From Triatoma infestans (Eukaryota > Arthropoda > Insecta > Hemiptera > Reduviidae), in NCBI GenBank assembly GCA_011037195.1, contig JAAEAF010003366.1:1-64000 (forward strand): a DNA stretch of 64,000 nt. Direction: 5' to 3'. Within the stretch, counting starts at the first letter, position 1. Each line of letters begins with the position of its first letter. The notes below the pieces were generated by a model. It was not told the origin of the DNA, ran no database searches, and saw only the letters and a list, made by a program, of their open reading frames with translations. This document shows, one piece after another, positions 1-11,469 of this stretch. Position numbers and translations under genes: made by a program.

Positions 1-289
1 TGCTCGAATTTCTTAAAACCTAGAGTTTAGCTTGTGATAGTCCCATCACCAAGTGTTGGAACGCCTAAAACATAACTCTTGGTGTTCGGTCGCGGTCTCT
101 TTGAGGGATTGACTTTGTATCCCGCCTTTTCACTGTAACTTAACGTGCTCTTCTCGCCTCTATTTTCCGCCATTTCATATAACTAATCGCGCTCTGTTTC
201 CTTTGTTTTTTTGTTTGGCCGCCGGCGCAATTTTCACATACTTTCCTCTCTTTTCTGTTCCTTATTAATCATTGCTCTTGTAAATGTAA

Positions 290-900
290 ATAACAGTAGG
301 AAGATGTCAATAATCATGAAACTGAGAGGAGAGTCGCAGAGCTTAAATTACAATATCTGTAGAGAAGAGAGAGCGCATAAGTGCGCACTTTGTAATTTGG
401 GTGCAGTAGAAAATGTAATCCATTTTATAGGGTTTTGCCCAATATTGCAAGAGTTCAGGCTGAGATGGTTAGGACAACAACTTATTAGCTATGACGAAAT
501 AATAAAATATCTTAATGGCGATTATGGATGGGAAAATTTATATAAGTACACCGAATGAATACGCCTTGAAGTATAGAAATTTTTTGATTAGTGAATTTAA
601 TTTTTAATAATTCACCGAACCCCCATCTTTTTTTCCATACTTGTCTATGTTGCGTATTTTATTTTATTTTGTTTATCATTCCACTTAAAATAAGAGATAA
701 GCTTATATATTTAGTTATTTTTTCAAAAATTAAATCTGATTATGTTTATGATTGAGGAAGTTATAAAATAAAAAAGTATTTTGATTGTTTCAAGATACTT
801 TTTGCACTAAATATTATTAATAGTAAGAGTCAACTTGGCGGACGGACTTTGAGTCGATGCCTAAGTGTTTGTAACCAATTTCAAATTGTATTCAATTGTA
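290..900 (+). mobile_element. 5'-truncated non-LTR retrotransposon, ORF2 C-terminus and 3'UTR
   Basis: The plus strand from about 305 to 558 encodes the C-terminal zinc-finger tail of a LINE ORF2, with the spacing C-x2-C...H-x4-C (CALC, then ENVIHFIGFC), followed by a conserved run around YLNGDYGW. Upstream reverse transcriptase is missing, as expected of a 5'-truncated copy. The tail resembles the C-terminal coding parts at 35963-36232 and 38945-39130, so these belong to one family or closely related ones. The AT-rich 3'UTR continues to about 900 and shares a short block containing GGCGGACGGAC with 36430-36470. It is decayed and has no evident host role. Confidence 0.6.
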
Positions 901-1240
901 ACTTTTGTTTCGTAAAGAACACCAAAACATTTAAAAGTTAATTCTATCGACATTTCGTTAATCGTTTCGTTTCTTTTAATCTTAGAAAAATTGGAACTAA
1001 TTTTAACTGGTGGGTAATCACCAGCACTAACTCATAACAAAAAGCAATAAAAGAAATTTTGTGGCTCTTTAAAATGACTGGTCACAATTTTTAGTTAGTA
1101 ATTGCTAATTTTTCTTTTGAAAACCAAATTCTCTTAATATTATAAATATGCCATTAGCTTTCCTTAATATCAGTGTTCCATTACACTAAATGTTATGTAC
1201 TTCAAGAATGATTGTTTTTGTTCTACAAGATTTATTCAGC
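900..1240. other. AT-rich spacer, nothing recognised
   Basis: I see no coding frame with protein-like composition, no RNA gene and no clear repeat boundary here. Confidence 0.5.
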
Positions 1241-1440
1241 TTCGAAACAAATCATTAATGAAATACACTTTTATAATCAGCTATAAGAAGGGAAATGTAT
1301 TGAAATTTTCATTATTATTCAGCTATCCCGAAGAATATATTAAAATCCTGATTTTGATAATAATAGATAAGTTAATAAATAATTCGAAATTAAAATTGTA
1401 AATCAAGCTAAATGTTGGTTGGCTGAGTCCAAAGAAAACT
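1240..1440 (-). repeat. Left arm of inverted repeat enclosing H2B
   Basis: The reverse complement of this stretch aligns with 2925-3105. Shared blocks include TTTCTTTGGAC-CAGCCAA, TTTCGAATTATTTATTAACT and ATCAAAATCAGGATTTTAA. The two arms enclose the first H2B gene. I cannot assign the arms to a known transposon family. Confidence 0.6.
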
Positions 1441-2041
1441 ATTTATTCTATCAATGCTTAAGACACCTCTTAAATGCTCAATCAATTATTTTTAACTTTC
1501 TTTGACAGATCTTGAGGATGGATATATCAAAGGTGTCCGAAATGTCGGTGGAATAAACTTTTAAAGTTGAAGCTTTTTTCTTTAGCCCTAACCAATCAAT
1601 GTTTTCCTTGTTTTATCAACAACGGCCAAACGTAGTGATGTAAAATCTATTTCTTCAATATTTTTGCACTCCGCAAGTTTTTAATTAAATAGTTCGTCAA
1701 ATCAATATTCTTTAAGTTGTAAGCTTTAAAGATTGCAATTGATTTGCCCTAATTTTTTTGTAAACATTAAATTTTAAAAATATATATTATAGATACTCTT
1801 AAAAATCGCTTTAAGGATGTTTTAACTTGTCAAGTAATTATTTAATTAATCAACTGGTACATAACAAGCAAAAATATTTCGAATTAGTAAAAACATCTGT
1901 GGAATTAATAATATAATAATTATGCCATGAAAACTAGTGTTCCATGACGCCTAGGGTACATAAAAAGCGCCATAGGGAGGGAGAAATGTGGAGGGGATAG
2001 TACTCAAAACAATTATTATGACCCCTCTAACATACTAAACG

Positions 2042-2080
2042 CTTATTGGTTCGTTTCATTCGAACAGATTAGTATAAATA
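2042..2080 (+). promoter_or_regulatory. H2B promoter: inverted CCAAT and TATA box
   Basis: TATAAATA lies at 2073-2080, 56 bases before the ATG. An ATTGG (inverted CCAAT) followed by TTCGTTTCATTCGAA precedes it and is repeated almost unchanged before the second H2B. Confidence 0.8.
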
Positions 2081-2135
2081 GGCGCTCATACTTGTGTACC
2101 CTAATTAGTTTACTGCTAGTATAGTGGAAGTCAAT

Positions 2136-2507
2136 ATGCCTCCAAAAGCCACTGGGAAAGCAATGAAGAAGGCTGGCAAGGCCCAGAAGAACATTTCGAA
2201 AAGTGACAAGAAAAAGAAACGAAGGAGGAAGGAAAGCTACGCCATCTACATCTACAAGGTGTTAAAGCAAGTTCATCCTGATACTGGTGTTTCTTCAAAA
2301 GCTATGAGTATTATGAACAGTTTTGTGAATGATATTTTCGAACGCATTGCTGCCGAGGCTAGCCGCCTTTCACATTACAACAAGAGGTCTACAATCACTT
2401 CACGAGAGATTCAAACTGCTGTAAGGTTGTTACTTCCAGGTGAATTAGCTAAACACGCTGTTTCAGAAGGCACTAAGGCTGTCACTAAATACACTAGCTC
2501 CAAGTAA
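2136..2507 (+). CDS. H2B: Histone H2B
   Basis: Replication-dependent core histone H2B, 123 residues, which dimerises with H2A in the nucleosome. The start is the ATG at 2136 (MPPKATGK). The frame is open 12 bases further upstream but has no ATG there. A lysine-rich N-terminal tail ([10 protein letters not shown] at about 25-34) is followed by the histone fold ([17 protein letters not shown], then [33 protein letters not shown]) and ends in KYTSSK. The gene is intronless, with a TATA box upstream and a histone stem-loop 28 bases after the stop. The second copy at 25237 encodes the same protein except Ser/Thr at residue 23. Confidence is high because the whole protein matches the family end to end. 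Confidence 0.98.
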   Translation: MPPKATGKAMKKAGKAQKNISKSDKKKKRRRKESYAIYIYKVLKQVHPDTGVSSKAMSIMNSFVNDIFERIAAEASRLSHYNKRSTITSREIQTAVRLLLPGELAKHAVSEGTKAVTKYTSSK

Positions 2508-2530
2508 ATTCCATATCTGGAAATTCATTT

Positions 2531-2567
2531 CAACGGCCCTTTTCAGGGCCACCATATATAATCACTA
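2531..2567 (+). terminator. Histone 3' stem-loop and downstream TCACT motif (H2B)
   Basis: A perfect 6-bp stem with a TTTC loop (GGCCCTTTTCAGGGCC) is at 2535-2550, flanked by CAAC and ACCA, the binding context for SLBP. TCACT at 2562-2566 is 11 nt past the stem, where U7 snRNA would pair. Confidence 0.95.
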
Positions 2568-2569
2568 AG

Positions 2570-2925
2570 TATAATAAATACACTCATATGAACTGCAATT
2601 TTTGGTCTTTTCGAACTTTCTGTAATCGAAAAACAAATTACATTCTTACATTCAATTTCAATGGAACTTCAAATTTAGTTCGTACGTAAGTTTGACTTGT
2701 TTGTAAATTTAAACAAAATATTTTTCTTACATTTCCTATTTTTTTTTGTAATTATTTTTTAAATTTAAGAGAAGAATGTTTAGAAATAGATTCCTATGTT
2801 TCAAAAAATTGATGAATTCAGGGTAAATATCGCTCGATATTTACTAAAACGTTCAATTTTATAACATGTGGGAAGTTATTCATCTTCGAAGAAATTTCGT
2901 TTTATATTTGAATTCAAATTTTCTT
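2570..2925. other. Spacer after H2B
   Basis: AT-rich sequence without a convincing coding frame. Nothing recognised up to the right arm of the inverted repeat. Confidence 0.5.
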
Positions 2926-3105
2926 TGGACCCAGCCAACTTAATATTTTGCTTGAATTACATTTTAATTTCGAATTATTTATTAACTCAGGATATCATTA
3001 TCAAAATCAGGATTTTAATTTATTATTCTGGATAGCTGAATTGTTAATCCCTGAATTTAATACATTTCCCTGAAGTGCATTTCATTGATTTATTTCAAAA
3101 GTTGA
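2925..3105 (+). repeat. Right arm of inverted repeat enclosing H2B
   Basis: Matches the reverse complement of 1240-1440 over most of its length with small gaps. With the left arm it could fold into a long hairpin whose loop contains the H2B gene. Confidence 0.6.
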
Positions 3106-3602
3106 TTGGTATATATAATAAATAAATCTTGAAAAATAAATAATAATTATTAAAGTAAAATTTGAAAAGAGTTTTTTGTGACCGAAACTCAACATCCTTT
3201 TTACAATATTCTAGATATATTTACATCCGTAAAAAGCTTTATCATTTTGAGAAATTTTGTTTTATTTAAACTGAGCAAATTTCCCTCTTAAGTACCTATA
3301 GTCATTATATTTAAATCTTTGACATAGTTTTGGTTTTAATTGAAATCAAATATCTAAATAATCATAACTATATTTTATATTAAACGTTCTAATTGAATTT
3401 AATTTTCACTTAGATATTTATTTTCACGCACATCTTGATTTTATTGGTATTTTTTTTACATAATACTAAAAATTGAATGACGTTTGATGGCAGTTGCCGC
3501 GTATTCTCATCTCACTCTTATGCCGAGCACTATAGCAACAGCTGACAAAATAGTGGGGGGATTATGTTGGAGAGGGGATAGGCGTAGTGGTAGTTCTATT
3601 AG

Positions 3603-3610
3603 TATAAAAG
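3603..3610 (+). promoter_or_regulatory. H3 TATA box
   Basis: TATAAAAG lies 54 bases before the H3 ATG. G-rich stretches (GTGGGGGGAT and GAGAGGGGAT) lie within 60 bases upstream of it. Confidence 0.8.
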
Positions 3611-3657
3611 AAACCCCTGGACGATTCGTGGGCATTACTCTAGTGTTCCTTTACTAG

Positions 3658-4074
<417 letters not shown>

Positions 4075-4097
4075 ATAGATGCAAAAAATTTTAGTTT

Positions 4098-4134
4098 CAA
4101 CGGCCCTTTTCAGGGCCACCATTTATTATCACTT
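4098..4134 (+). terminator. Histone 3' stem-loop and downstream TCACT motif (H3)
   Basis: GGCCCTTTTCAGGGCC at 4102-4117 with CAAC before and ACCA after. TCACT at 4129-4133, 11 nt past the stem. Confidence 0.95.
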
Positions 4135-4144
4135 TATTTTCCAA

Positions 4145-4830
4145 AAGGCTGAGGGCAATAATTAATTTTTATTTTATTTATTTACTACTGCATACTAAGT
4201 TACAAACATAGCAGAGTATTGGGATTATATAAATTTATAACTAATACAAAACTAGATATACAAATTAAAAATTAACTTTGAAATGGAAGTAATTGAAATA
4301 TTTACAAATTAAAGAAAAAATTATTAGCAAACTTGATAGTGATTGCTCTTAAATATAAAGAAATTTGATAATCAGTAATAATGGTAAGAAAAATACAAAA
4401 AAATATTCTGGGAGTACGGTCCACCTGTTTAATGACAACTGACTTCAATTATTTGTAGTTAACCGGAAACTAGTAAATTTTCTTCTAACATGAATGTGTC
4501 TGTTTTTAAGTCCAAGAAAAAAAATTGCTCAAAATAACTAAAAATTAATTACTCCTTTATTTTCTTAATCTTAGACTGTCAACACAAAACAGATTGATAG
4601 AATTCAACTTATTTATATCCTCCACAATTAACAGATCTTCCACAAGATCAGAGAATTATTTTATTCAGATAAAAATTTCCCTCTTTCTTCTGTTAGTGAA
4701 GGATATACAAATGCAATGTGTTCTGTTGTGGCGGCCCTATTTAGAGTTAACCTACCTTCTGGTTACTTTGAAACGCAGTACCTTCGCTACCAGTTCATTT
4801 ACTCAAATTTAAAATATATCTTTTTTATTT
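4145..4830 (-). mobile_element. Non-LTR retrotransposon 3' end, copy 1
   Basis: Aligns in the same orientation with 28985-29590 and 45400-46150, sharing blocks such as AGCAAACTTGATAGTGATT and AATGACAAC(T/A)GA. The most complete copy (45400-46150) carries a LINE C-terminal zinc finger on its minus strand, so the element reads right to left and this stretch is mostly 3'UTR. A run of TTTATTTATTTA near 4180 corresponds to the element's repetitive 3' tail. It inserted just downstream of the H3 processing signal. Confidence 0.6.
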
Positions 4831-5025
4831 CATGGCCATTGTTCAATGTAGTTTTATGTTTCATGTTTCATATTATGTATATGTTTTTGTGGTTATTATT
4901 AAACTCTTTTAACAGCTTAAGTTATTTAACCTTTATGTTCAACCGCATAAGTTATTTTAACACCGACGTGATTATTTAATATTTTTACATAAAACCGTTT
5001 TATTTTTTTTTTAATAACGAACTGT

Positions 5026-5224
5026 ATTTTTGCCAGCAGGCTCAGATCAAACTGGTGAATCGGAATTAAGTGCAATAAGTTTTAAATTACCTGTGTTCTG
5101 GCGTAATAATGTAAGGATATGGTTCATCCAGGTGGATTCGCAATTTTTCCATTGTAAAATCACAAATGAGGTAACAAAATATCAAAAACTAGTTGGATCA
5201 ATAGACAGTGGCGTGCAGAATTAA
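5026..5224 (+). pseudogene. Ty3/gypsy gag fragment (CsRn1-like, DUF7041)
   Basis: A 64-codon frame reads SFKLPVFWRNNVRIWFIQVD and continues into HCKITNEVTKYQKLVGSID. This matches the start of the gag domain of CsRn1-like gypsy retrotransposons (a KLPxFW...WFxQV...T-x2-VTKY pattern). The frame ends after GSIDSGVQN and no downstream gag, protease or reverse transcriptase follows, so only the gag N-terminus survives. No LTR is recognisable next to it. A repeat array with its own structure follows immediately. Confidence 0.55.
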
Positions 5225-5269
5225 TTTCGGATTTGATTTCCAAACCCCGGTCCTTTACGTGCGTCAAGT

Positions 5270-5870
5270 TGAAATGGCCACCAACGAATTTTTAAAAGAC
5301 TTTTGCACATCGTTGGTGCCGGCTATCTGGAAAATTTCAGCGTGGTGCTGTAGAATTAGCAGAGTTATTACGGAAGGAATGTGGTCAGCCCAACTTGACG
5401 TCCAGTTAGACTGGCCACCAATTTCTATTGACTTTTTTACCAGACGTTTGTGGCCGCGTTTCACCAAATTTCAACGTTTGTGCCGTAAAATAAAATAGTT
5501 ATTAAACAAATAAACTGGCCAGCACAACTTGACGTCGAGTGGGACTGGCCACAAAACTTTATTTCCACTTTTTTAAACTTTTCTCTTTGCCAATCGCTTG
5601 TGCCGGCCGGCGATATACCAAATTTCATCGTTTGTGCCATAAAATTGACAAAGATATTGACGAAAAACTGTTCGTCCTACTTGAAAAACCAAACGCCATG
5701 CCTGCGGCTATTATTTGAAAGTGCCCCTGCTCCACTAACCACCAACGGCCCTTTTCACGGCCACCAACTAAAATGTACTGGCCACCGATTTCTAATCAAA
5801 TTTTCGAACTTTTTTCTTCTCTAATCTTACATGATTCATGTTTCTAATGGAGTTTCAAAAAATTTTTAAT
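5270..5870 (+). repeat. Degenerate ~135-bp tandem repeat with a histone-like stem-loop
   Basis: The phrase CTGGCCAC recurs at about 5413, 5547 and 5780 (and as ATGGCCAC at 5276), each followed by an AT-rich stretch and then CGTTTGTGCCG plus CCAAATTTCA(A/T)CGTTTGTG. First spacings are about 137 and 134 bp. At 5747-5762 lies GGCCCTTTTCACGGCC flanked by CAAC and ACCA, a histone stem-loop with one mismatched pair. Related sequence occurs at 17720-18135. There is no histone gene next to it. It may be a spacer repeat that captured a histone 3' end. Confidence 0.6.
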
Positions 5871-7390
5871 GCTGCGTTTGTGCCGGCGAATCGTTACTTT
5901 CTTTGATGTTGTTCACAGGGGCTCTCGTAAGTCCATTGATTTAAGAACTGATTCGATGTGGTTTTGAAGTGGTGTTGTAATGTTTCTCTGAAAGGTGTGG
6001 TTTTATTAAACCGCTAGTATTAATTGAAGCCAATTTTCGTTTACTGAACAAAACGTATAATGTAAACACTATAAAAAGTTTTACGAAAATGTTTGTTGAT
6101 AGATTATGATATAGAGAAATGGGTATTTCACAAGAATCATAATGACAAAGCAAGGGAAAATACTGGCTTCTATCTTTGTAAAACTGCAGTCCAAATGAAA
6201 CATGGCTATAAAAACAGTAAAATGCTTGTTATTTTCGAGGACAATAAAAAACATAGTGTTAATCATAATCACCTGTGACTCAAGGAGAAAAAACTGATTC
6301 AGCTAAAAGAGGTAGAAAAAAGAATTAAAAAAGAAATGAGCATCAATCGAGATTAGTGGCTAAATATTACTAAATACTTGACCACAGCAAGTTGAGGACG
6401 ATGTATTATCGAGTTTGTAATCAATAAATGTGTATGAAACCTGATTGATTTTATTCTTAATGCAACTGAGGCTTCAATAAACAAATAGCAGTTAAAAAAA
6501 AATCTATCTCTTGACAATGTTATTACAAGAAATTCGATGAAATCTCTTACATTAATTACGGTAATTTTTAAGATAGACTAACCAAAGCCTTTGATTAGCC
6601 ACAATAAAATTTTAAAAATAAATCAAAATTTGGTGGCTAGAGAGAGACAGGTTAGGTAAGTAAAAAAAATCTGATGTGAAACCCCTGCACCACTTTCTCT
6701 CATTGCAGTAAACAAAATTGTAATTGACAAACCTTCTACAAACTTATAATTTCTTAAATGTTTGTCTCCAGTATCGTATTTAATGGAAGAATCTAAAGAT
6801 AATAAAATGACTTTTTCGAGTAAAGCCCATAATCCAAATTTTTAAATGAATTTCTCGGAACAACGATTCAAACGAAAGTGATACATCTCGATATTCACGG
6901 TTAATATACAATTTTAATGATATTCGTTTTTATGGAGAAAACTGAAAAAACTGTTCAGTATAAACGTGTGTCCGATGAACCGATTTTCTTCAAACTCAAA
7001 ATATTAGTAACATATTTAGTCTATTTATTATGAAGAGACAATTATATATAATAAATTGAAAAAGAACTTGAAAGGAAAATATGACCCCCATCGCTCCATC
7101 AAATCCCCTTAGATGATAACTAGACCCAAAGAAATGTTTTAAACAGAACCACTAGCAGCGGTTGAAAAAAAAATTTGAAAACACAAAATGGATGTGTAAT
7201 TGATATGTACATGAACACAACCATGTGCATATATTTACTTGTCAATTTTGCAGAACAACTGCTGAATTGCCAATAAAAACGAAGCACTAGACACACATGT
7301 TGCACAGATTATTACCAAAAGCTTACAAATCCTTGGAAAAGGTTTCCATTTCAACCACTCAACGTTTACTTAATTAGGCAATTGTGTAGA
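5870..7390. other. Spacer, nothing firmly recognised
   Basis: AT-rich with several short open frames on both strands, such as 6093-6278. None shows a family motif. I cannot assign this stretch. Confidence 0.4.
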
Positions 7391-7394
7391 TTTA

Positions 7395-7565
7395 TTAATT
7401 CCAAACTAGCTAGAGCTTGCTCTGTACAGAGTGAAATTCCTGAAAGTCCTGAAACGCGCCGTTGATAATTTTATTAACCGCTGCTTTGTAGCTTATTTCT
7501 TTTTGGGCGCAGATTGATCTTGGCAAAAATAAAATGAATTAATGTTATTCAGAACCATTTTATGT
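7395..7565 (-). pseudogene. Relic of a histone H1 3' end
   Basis: The stretch matches 34070-34215 and, less directly, the true 3' end of the H1 gene at 34247-34330. GCTTATTTCTTTTTGGGCGC near 7490 corresponds to the last codons and stop of H1 read on the minus strand, and CCGTTGATAATTTT just before it to the flank of the H1 stem-loop. The stem-loop itself has decayed (7446-7460). No globular domain remains. An H1 gene once lay between H3 and H4 here, or its 3' end was copied in. Confidence 0.6.
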
Positions 7566-7579
7566 TCTCATTTTATGTT

Positions 7580-8640
7580 CATTTTATGACCAGTTAGTTC
7601 CCATTTGAATACAATTTTACTGCGACTGTACAAATTCGGGATTACTAGTCCCCATTTGAAGAGACCTTGTTCTTGCCAGTCCGGCACACTCACAAAGGAT
7701 GTGCACCGGGTTTCCTCCTTAGTCAGTCCTGCAGAAACGGCATAATGCGTTGTCTGCAAGTAATAAATGGTGCATGTGCCTATTCCGCTTGCAATGCCCT
7801 GTTAGTATACTCACTATTAGCCTTATATCCCTTAGGCTATGGCTCAGTAGGTCCTTGGTAAATTTAGGCAAATGTCTCTTAATGAAGAGTTTCGCCTACC
7901 TCTGCCCTGGCGTCCTTTTCCCACCATCGCAGACGCTGGACTTCTGTCCATTTCTTGATAGAAGCGTGAATGTGGTTGCTGGGCAACCCGCAGAAGGGCT
8001 CGGGCCTATAAAGCTATTCTTCGAGCTCTCCCATGCCAGGGCATCCGCCCTTTCGTTATCAAGAAACCCCCTCATGGCGAGTGTCAGCTTATTCCGAGCA
8101 CCCACCCCGGTTAGGGCAGATAGGCAGTCCTACACCAGTCTTGAGACTATTTGGTGTGAGGAAAGTGCCTTCAGGGCTGCCTGAGTATCGGAGTATATGG
8201 CCACTCTTCTACCCACTAACTCTTGCCTTATAATCTCCTTAACGGAGAGTTTTGGCGCCAGAACTTCGGCCTGAAAAACCTTGGCATACTTCCCTAGGCT
8301 GCCCTTAATCTTGACTTTAGGCCTGCCTCCATATACCTCAGCTGCGACCCGAGTCGGTGTTTTGGAGCCGTCTGTATACCAGACCGAATTACCGAGCAGA
8401 GGGGGATTCTTGTCCCATTCATCCCTGATCGTTATAACAAGTGGAAGTTCCTTTCAAAATAAAGCTTGGGAATCATCCTATCGGTATGCCAAGTACATGG
8501 TCAGCCTTAACTTCTATCAACCTCTGGTTAACCGAGTCATGCCTGGAGGTGATAGGTAGCGACCTCTGCAAGAGCCTATGAATTCCCATTCTGGCTTCGT
8601 TTGGATGAGAAGATGCTACGAGCTTCCAGCTAAATCATGC
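7580..8640 (-). mobile_element. Non-LTR retrotransposon fragment with RNase H domain
   Basis: Minus-strand frames, broken by shifts and stops, give an RNase H domain in order: WYTDGSKT (near 8370), QAEVLAP (near 8270), AIYSDTQAAL (near 8190) and NERADALAWE (near 8040). These are the positions of the acidic residues D-E-D-D. It is followed by FIGPSPSAG and a C-terminal zinc finger CRFCR...HILCEC (near 7700). RNase H after reverse transcriptase is known from the I, R1, LOA and Tad groups. The region is noticeably richer in G+C than its surroundings. The reverse transcriptase is absent. Confidence 0.7.
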
Positions 8641-8689
8641 AGTCATACAATTACATGCATTTTTTTGGTTTTATAGGTACGTAGTAGCT

Positions 8690-9440
8690 CAGACATGCCA
8701 ACGGCAATCCATTTCAGCGGCCATGAATGAATTTATTCCAGATTAGTTAATTTTTTTTTATTATATAAAATTAAAAACTCTAAACTTATTTCTATTATTT
8801 TGAAAATTTTCAGTTTTGGGTCAGTCATTGTTTATAAAAACTATCTAATTTTCTATATAGAATTTGGTTTTATATAAAACTTACATACGTAGATTTTTCT
8901 AAACGTTTCAGGAGTGGTTCCCATCTTTGGTAGCGGAAATCTGTTTTCAAAAAACAGACGTAATTGTTGAACTGAATTTAAAAAATTTAAAGCATAAACT
9001 ACAAATTTATACAGTATATGTGAAAAACAGTTAACTTATTTAAAATAAATTAAAAGACACTATAGAACTTCGAATATTCTCATTTTATATGGAGGTTTAT
9101 TAAGTTCTGGAAAATAATTAGTACAAGAATGATTATTTTCAATTGACAATTTATGACATTTCAACATTATTATTTATTCAATCTTGAGTAAGGATTGTAA
9201 CCAGCCGAGATCTAGATTGAAGTTCAGCATTCACCATTAATCATCATCAACTAGTTCAAAAGTGAAGAGATTTACTATTCAGTGGGTAACAAAAAAAAAG
9301 GATTGTTCCCAAAGATAAACTGATCTTCATCCATAAGGCAGGATCGCTGGACTAGAATAAAACGAACATTCAGATAGTTAATTAAGGTAAATAAGTCGAT
9401 AGTTAATTTTATATAAAATACATACTAAATATTGCTTTAA
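8690..9440 (+). repeat. H4-upstream segment, copy 1 of an inverted duplication
   Basis: The reverse complement of 30050-30830 matches this stretch over several hundred bases, including the exon-like frame at 8912-9034 and the block AACATTATTATTTATTCAAT. In both copies it lies upstream of an H4 gene, so the H4 block was copied in opposite orientation. Confidence 0.75.
8912..9034 (+). pseudogene. Exon-like conserved frame, unknown protein (copy 1)
   Basis: A 40-codon frame begins EWFPSLVAEICFQKTDVIVE and ends in YVKNS before TAA at 9032-9034. It is preceded by a TTTCAG that could be a splice acceptor. The copy at 30485-30706 (minus) encodes almost the same tail, with differences such as S/A, C/G, K/E and E/N. 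I do not recognise the family. It could be the last exon of a host gene or part of a transposon protein. The amino-acid match could also be a by-product of the DNA duplication. Confidence 0.35.
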
Positions 9441-9544
9441 TCGTTCTGAATTTACTATAGACAGAGATTGAACATTTTTTAAATTTTAAATCATTAAAAT
9501 TATGATAGATACCCTTAAAATAATGTTATAGCCTAAAAAGTATT

Positions 9545-9657
9545 TAGCATCTGTAATGTGTCGGTAGTGTACGCAAATGTTCGTGAAACATCGCTACTTC
9601 TAATCCCCTACCACTTTCGAAAGTAGGGAGGGTGGCATTATTCTGAGAGTATAAAAG
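9545..9657 (+). promoter_or_regulatory. H4 promoter with shared upstream block and TATA box
   Basis: TATAAAAG at 9650-9657 lies 58 bases before the ATG. The 100 bases upstream, with GTGTACGCAAATGTTCGTGAA, are matched by the reverse complement of 28800-28930 in front of the other H4, so this block is the conserved H4 promoter of the cluster. Confidence 0.75.
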
Positions 9658-9678
9658 GCGTCTGCAAAATGAGTCTAG

Positions 9679-10026
<348 letters not shown>

Positions 10027-10055
10027 GCTGAGTGCTATCAGTAAAACTTCTATTT

Positions 10056-10093
10056 CAACGGCCCTTTTCAGGGCCACCAAATATTTATCACTA
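10056..10093 (+). terminator. Histone 3' stem-loop and downstream TCACT motif (H4)
   Basis: GGCCCTTTTCAGGGCC at 10060-10075 with CAAC and ACCA flanks. TCACT at 10088-10092, 12 nt past the stem. Confidence 0.95.
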
Positions 10094-10094
10094 T

Positions 10095-10920
10095 AGAGTA
10101 TACCTATTTACTTGAAACTACTGTAAAACATCTACTGTAATCTATGTGTATACTTTTTACACTGAAATGTTTTGAATGTTTCGATTGGTAATTGTTATTT
10201 TCAATAAAAAAGTAGGAGGTAAAGCTGCGATAAACTAATTCTTGATTAATATTTTTGGATATATATTATCCTAATGTGTATTATCTAATATACATCAGTT
10301 GTCATTTAAAAACCCATTAGCAGCAGCTAGATGGCTGCCAAAATGGTGTCACCAAAAGTCAAAAGTCGATTCACACCACTTATTTCATATATATCGGTAA
10401 AGGTAGATTTTTAACCACTGATTTATATCATTAAAAAGGTTATTATCATTTACTAACCAGACATGTTCTTCGTATCCGACAAGTGGCGTGGGTGCTGGTT
10501 CAATAGTCCGCTTATAGATAGGGCTGAATGTAATTACACTAAACGAAACTGCTAAGCGCCTTGGAAATCAAATGGAGTTTAGTCCATTTTTCAATTTTTG
10601 TGACATGGCAGCCAGCCCACCCTTATGAAATTAACCATTAACCTTGGCTATTTTGCGATGTACTTACAAAAAACGGTGAGCAAGGGCAAATGATTAACGA
10701 TGAACCAAGGACATTGCTCTTTCACTAAGGAATGTATGTATTGCTTAAATATATTTTTATGGGGGTTGGATCTTCAGTGCTCCACGTGGCACCCCATAAT
10801 TTGGAATACCCTCTTCGGCCTGTGTTGTTGCTTAAATAAATTATTGGTATCCTCATATATTTACATATATTTTATATGTATATCTGCAAAGACCAAATTT
10901 TAACCCATAGCCTAAACTTA
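10095..10920. other. Spacer downstream of H4
   Basis: No gene seen. A stretch at about 10310-10640 has less AT bias, with AGATGGCTGCCAAAATGG and ATGGCAGCCAGCCC in opposite sense about 260 bases apart. This may be a short inverted-repeat element, but the boundaries are unclear. Confidence 0.35.
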
Positions 10921-10924
10921 CATT

Positions 10925-11015
10925 ATATCGCTTTTAATAAGAATATATTTATATAATGCCAACTCTCTGCTATAAGTTTATAACTTTGTGAGCAGTAATA
11001 AATAAATAAATAAAA
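10925..11015 (+). mobile_element. LINE 3'-terminal fragment
   Basis: Contains GCCAACTCTCTGCTATAA and ends in TAATAAATAAATAAATAAA. The reverse complement of 45411-45480 carries the same terminal sequence, so this is the extreme 3' end of the LINE family found at 4145, 28985 and 45400, inserted in the opposite orientation. Confidence 0.5.
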
Positions 11016-11039
11016 TAATAATAATAGTATATAGAAACC

Positions 11040-11335
11040 CTTTGTCGAGTATAAAGCTGTTTTCCAAGTCGAAGATTTCGCAACTGAATGGAAATGCAGG
11101 AATGTCAAGCATGATATTGTTCCAAATGGATAATGTTTAAAGTTCAAATTAAGAAAATATCAAAACATTCTTTCAAAACTGAAACGGTAAAAAAATGCAA
11201 TACATGTATTTAAAGCCGGTTACAGTGTTCAAATGAAAAGCGTTTAGGGAAATAAAATTTCAGCAACGAATTATTCTTCTATTTTTACTTTTTTTAGCTG
11301 GCTAGGAACGCATGCGTAACGTACTTCCTTATAAT
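11040..11335 (-). repeat. H4-downstream segment, copy 1
   Basis: Its reverse complement matches 27190-27440, with common blocks ACATGTATTGCATTTTTTTAC and CATTTCCATTCAGTTGC. Together with 8690-9440 it delimits the inverted duplication that contains H4. Confidence 0.7.
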
Positions 11336-11469
11336 TTTTATTTACATTGAAAATCAATTATTGATTTCAATCAATAATAACTAGAAACAAAAAATATTCT
11401 TGATATATATTTTCACATTAGTAAAGTTTATGTTAAAAGCCTAAAAAATGTATTTTCATTAATACAGGT

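Larger units (their letters stand above)
1700..2570 (+). repeat. H2B unit, copy 1 of a direct duplication
   Basis: About 430 bp upstream of the gene, the gene itself and its 3' processing signal are matched by 24775-25680 in the same orientation. The upstream similarity includes the block AACAAGCAAAAATATTTCG present in both copies. The coding part is far more alike than the spacer, which points to an old duplication with the coding part held by selection or gene conversion. Confidence 0.75.

Noticed and set aside
2124..2135. Upstream extension of H2B, and likewise seven codons before each H4 and thirty before H1 a
   Set aside because: For the H2B and plus-strand H4 the extension has no ATG. 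For H1 and the other H4 it lies between promoter and conserved start and is unlike the family.
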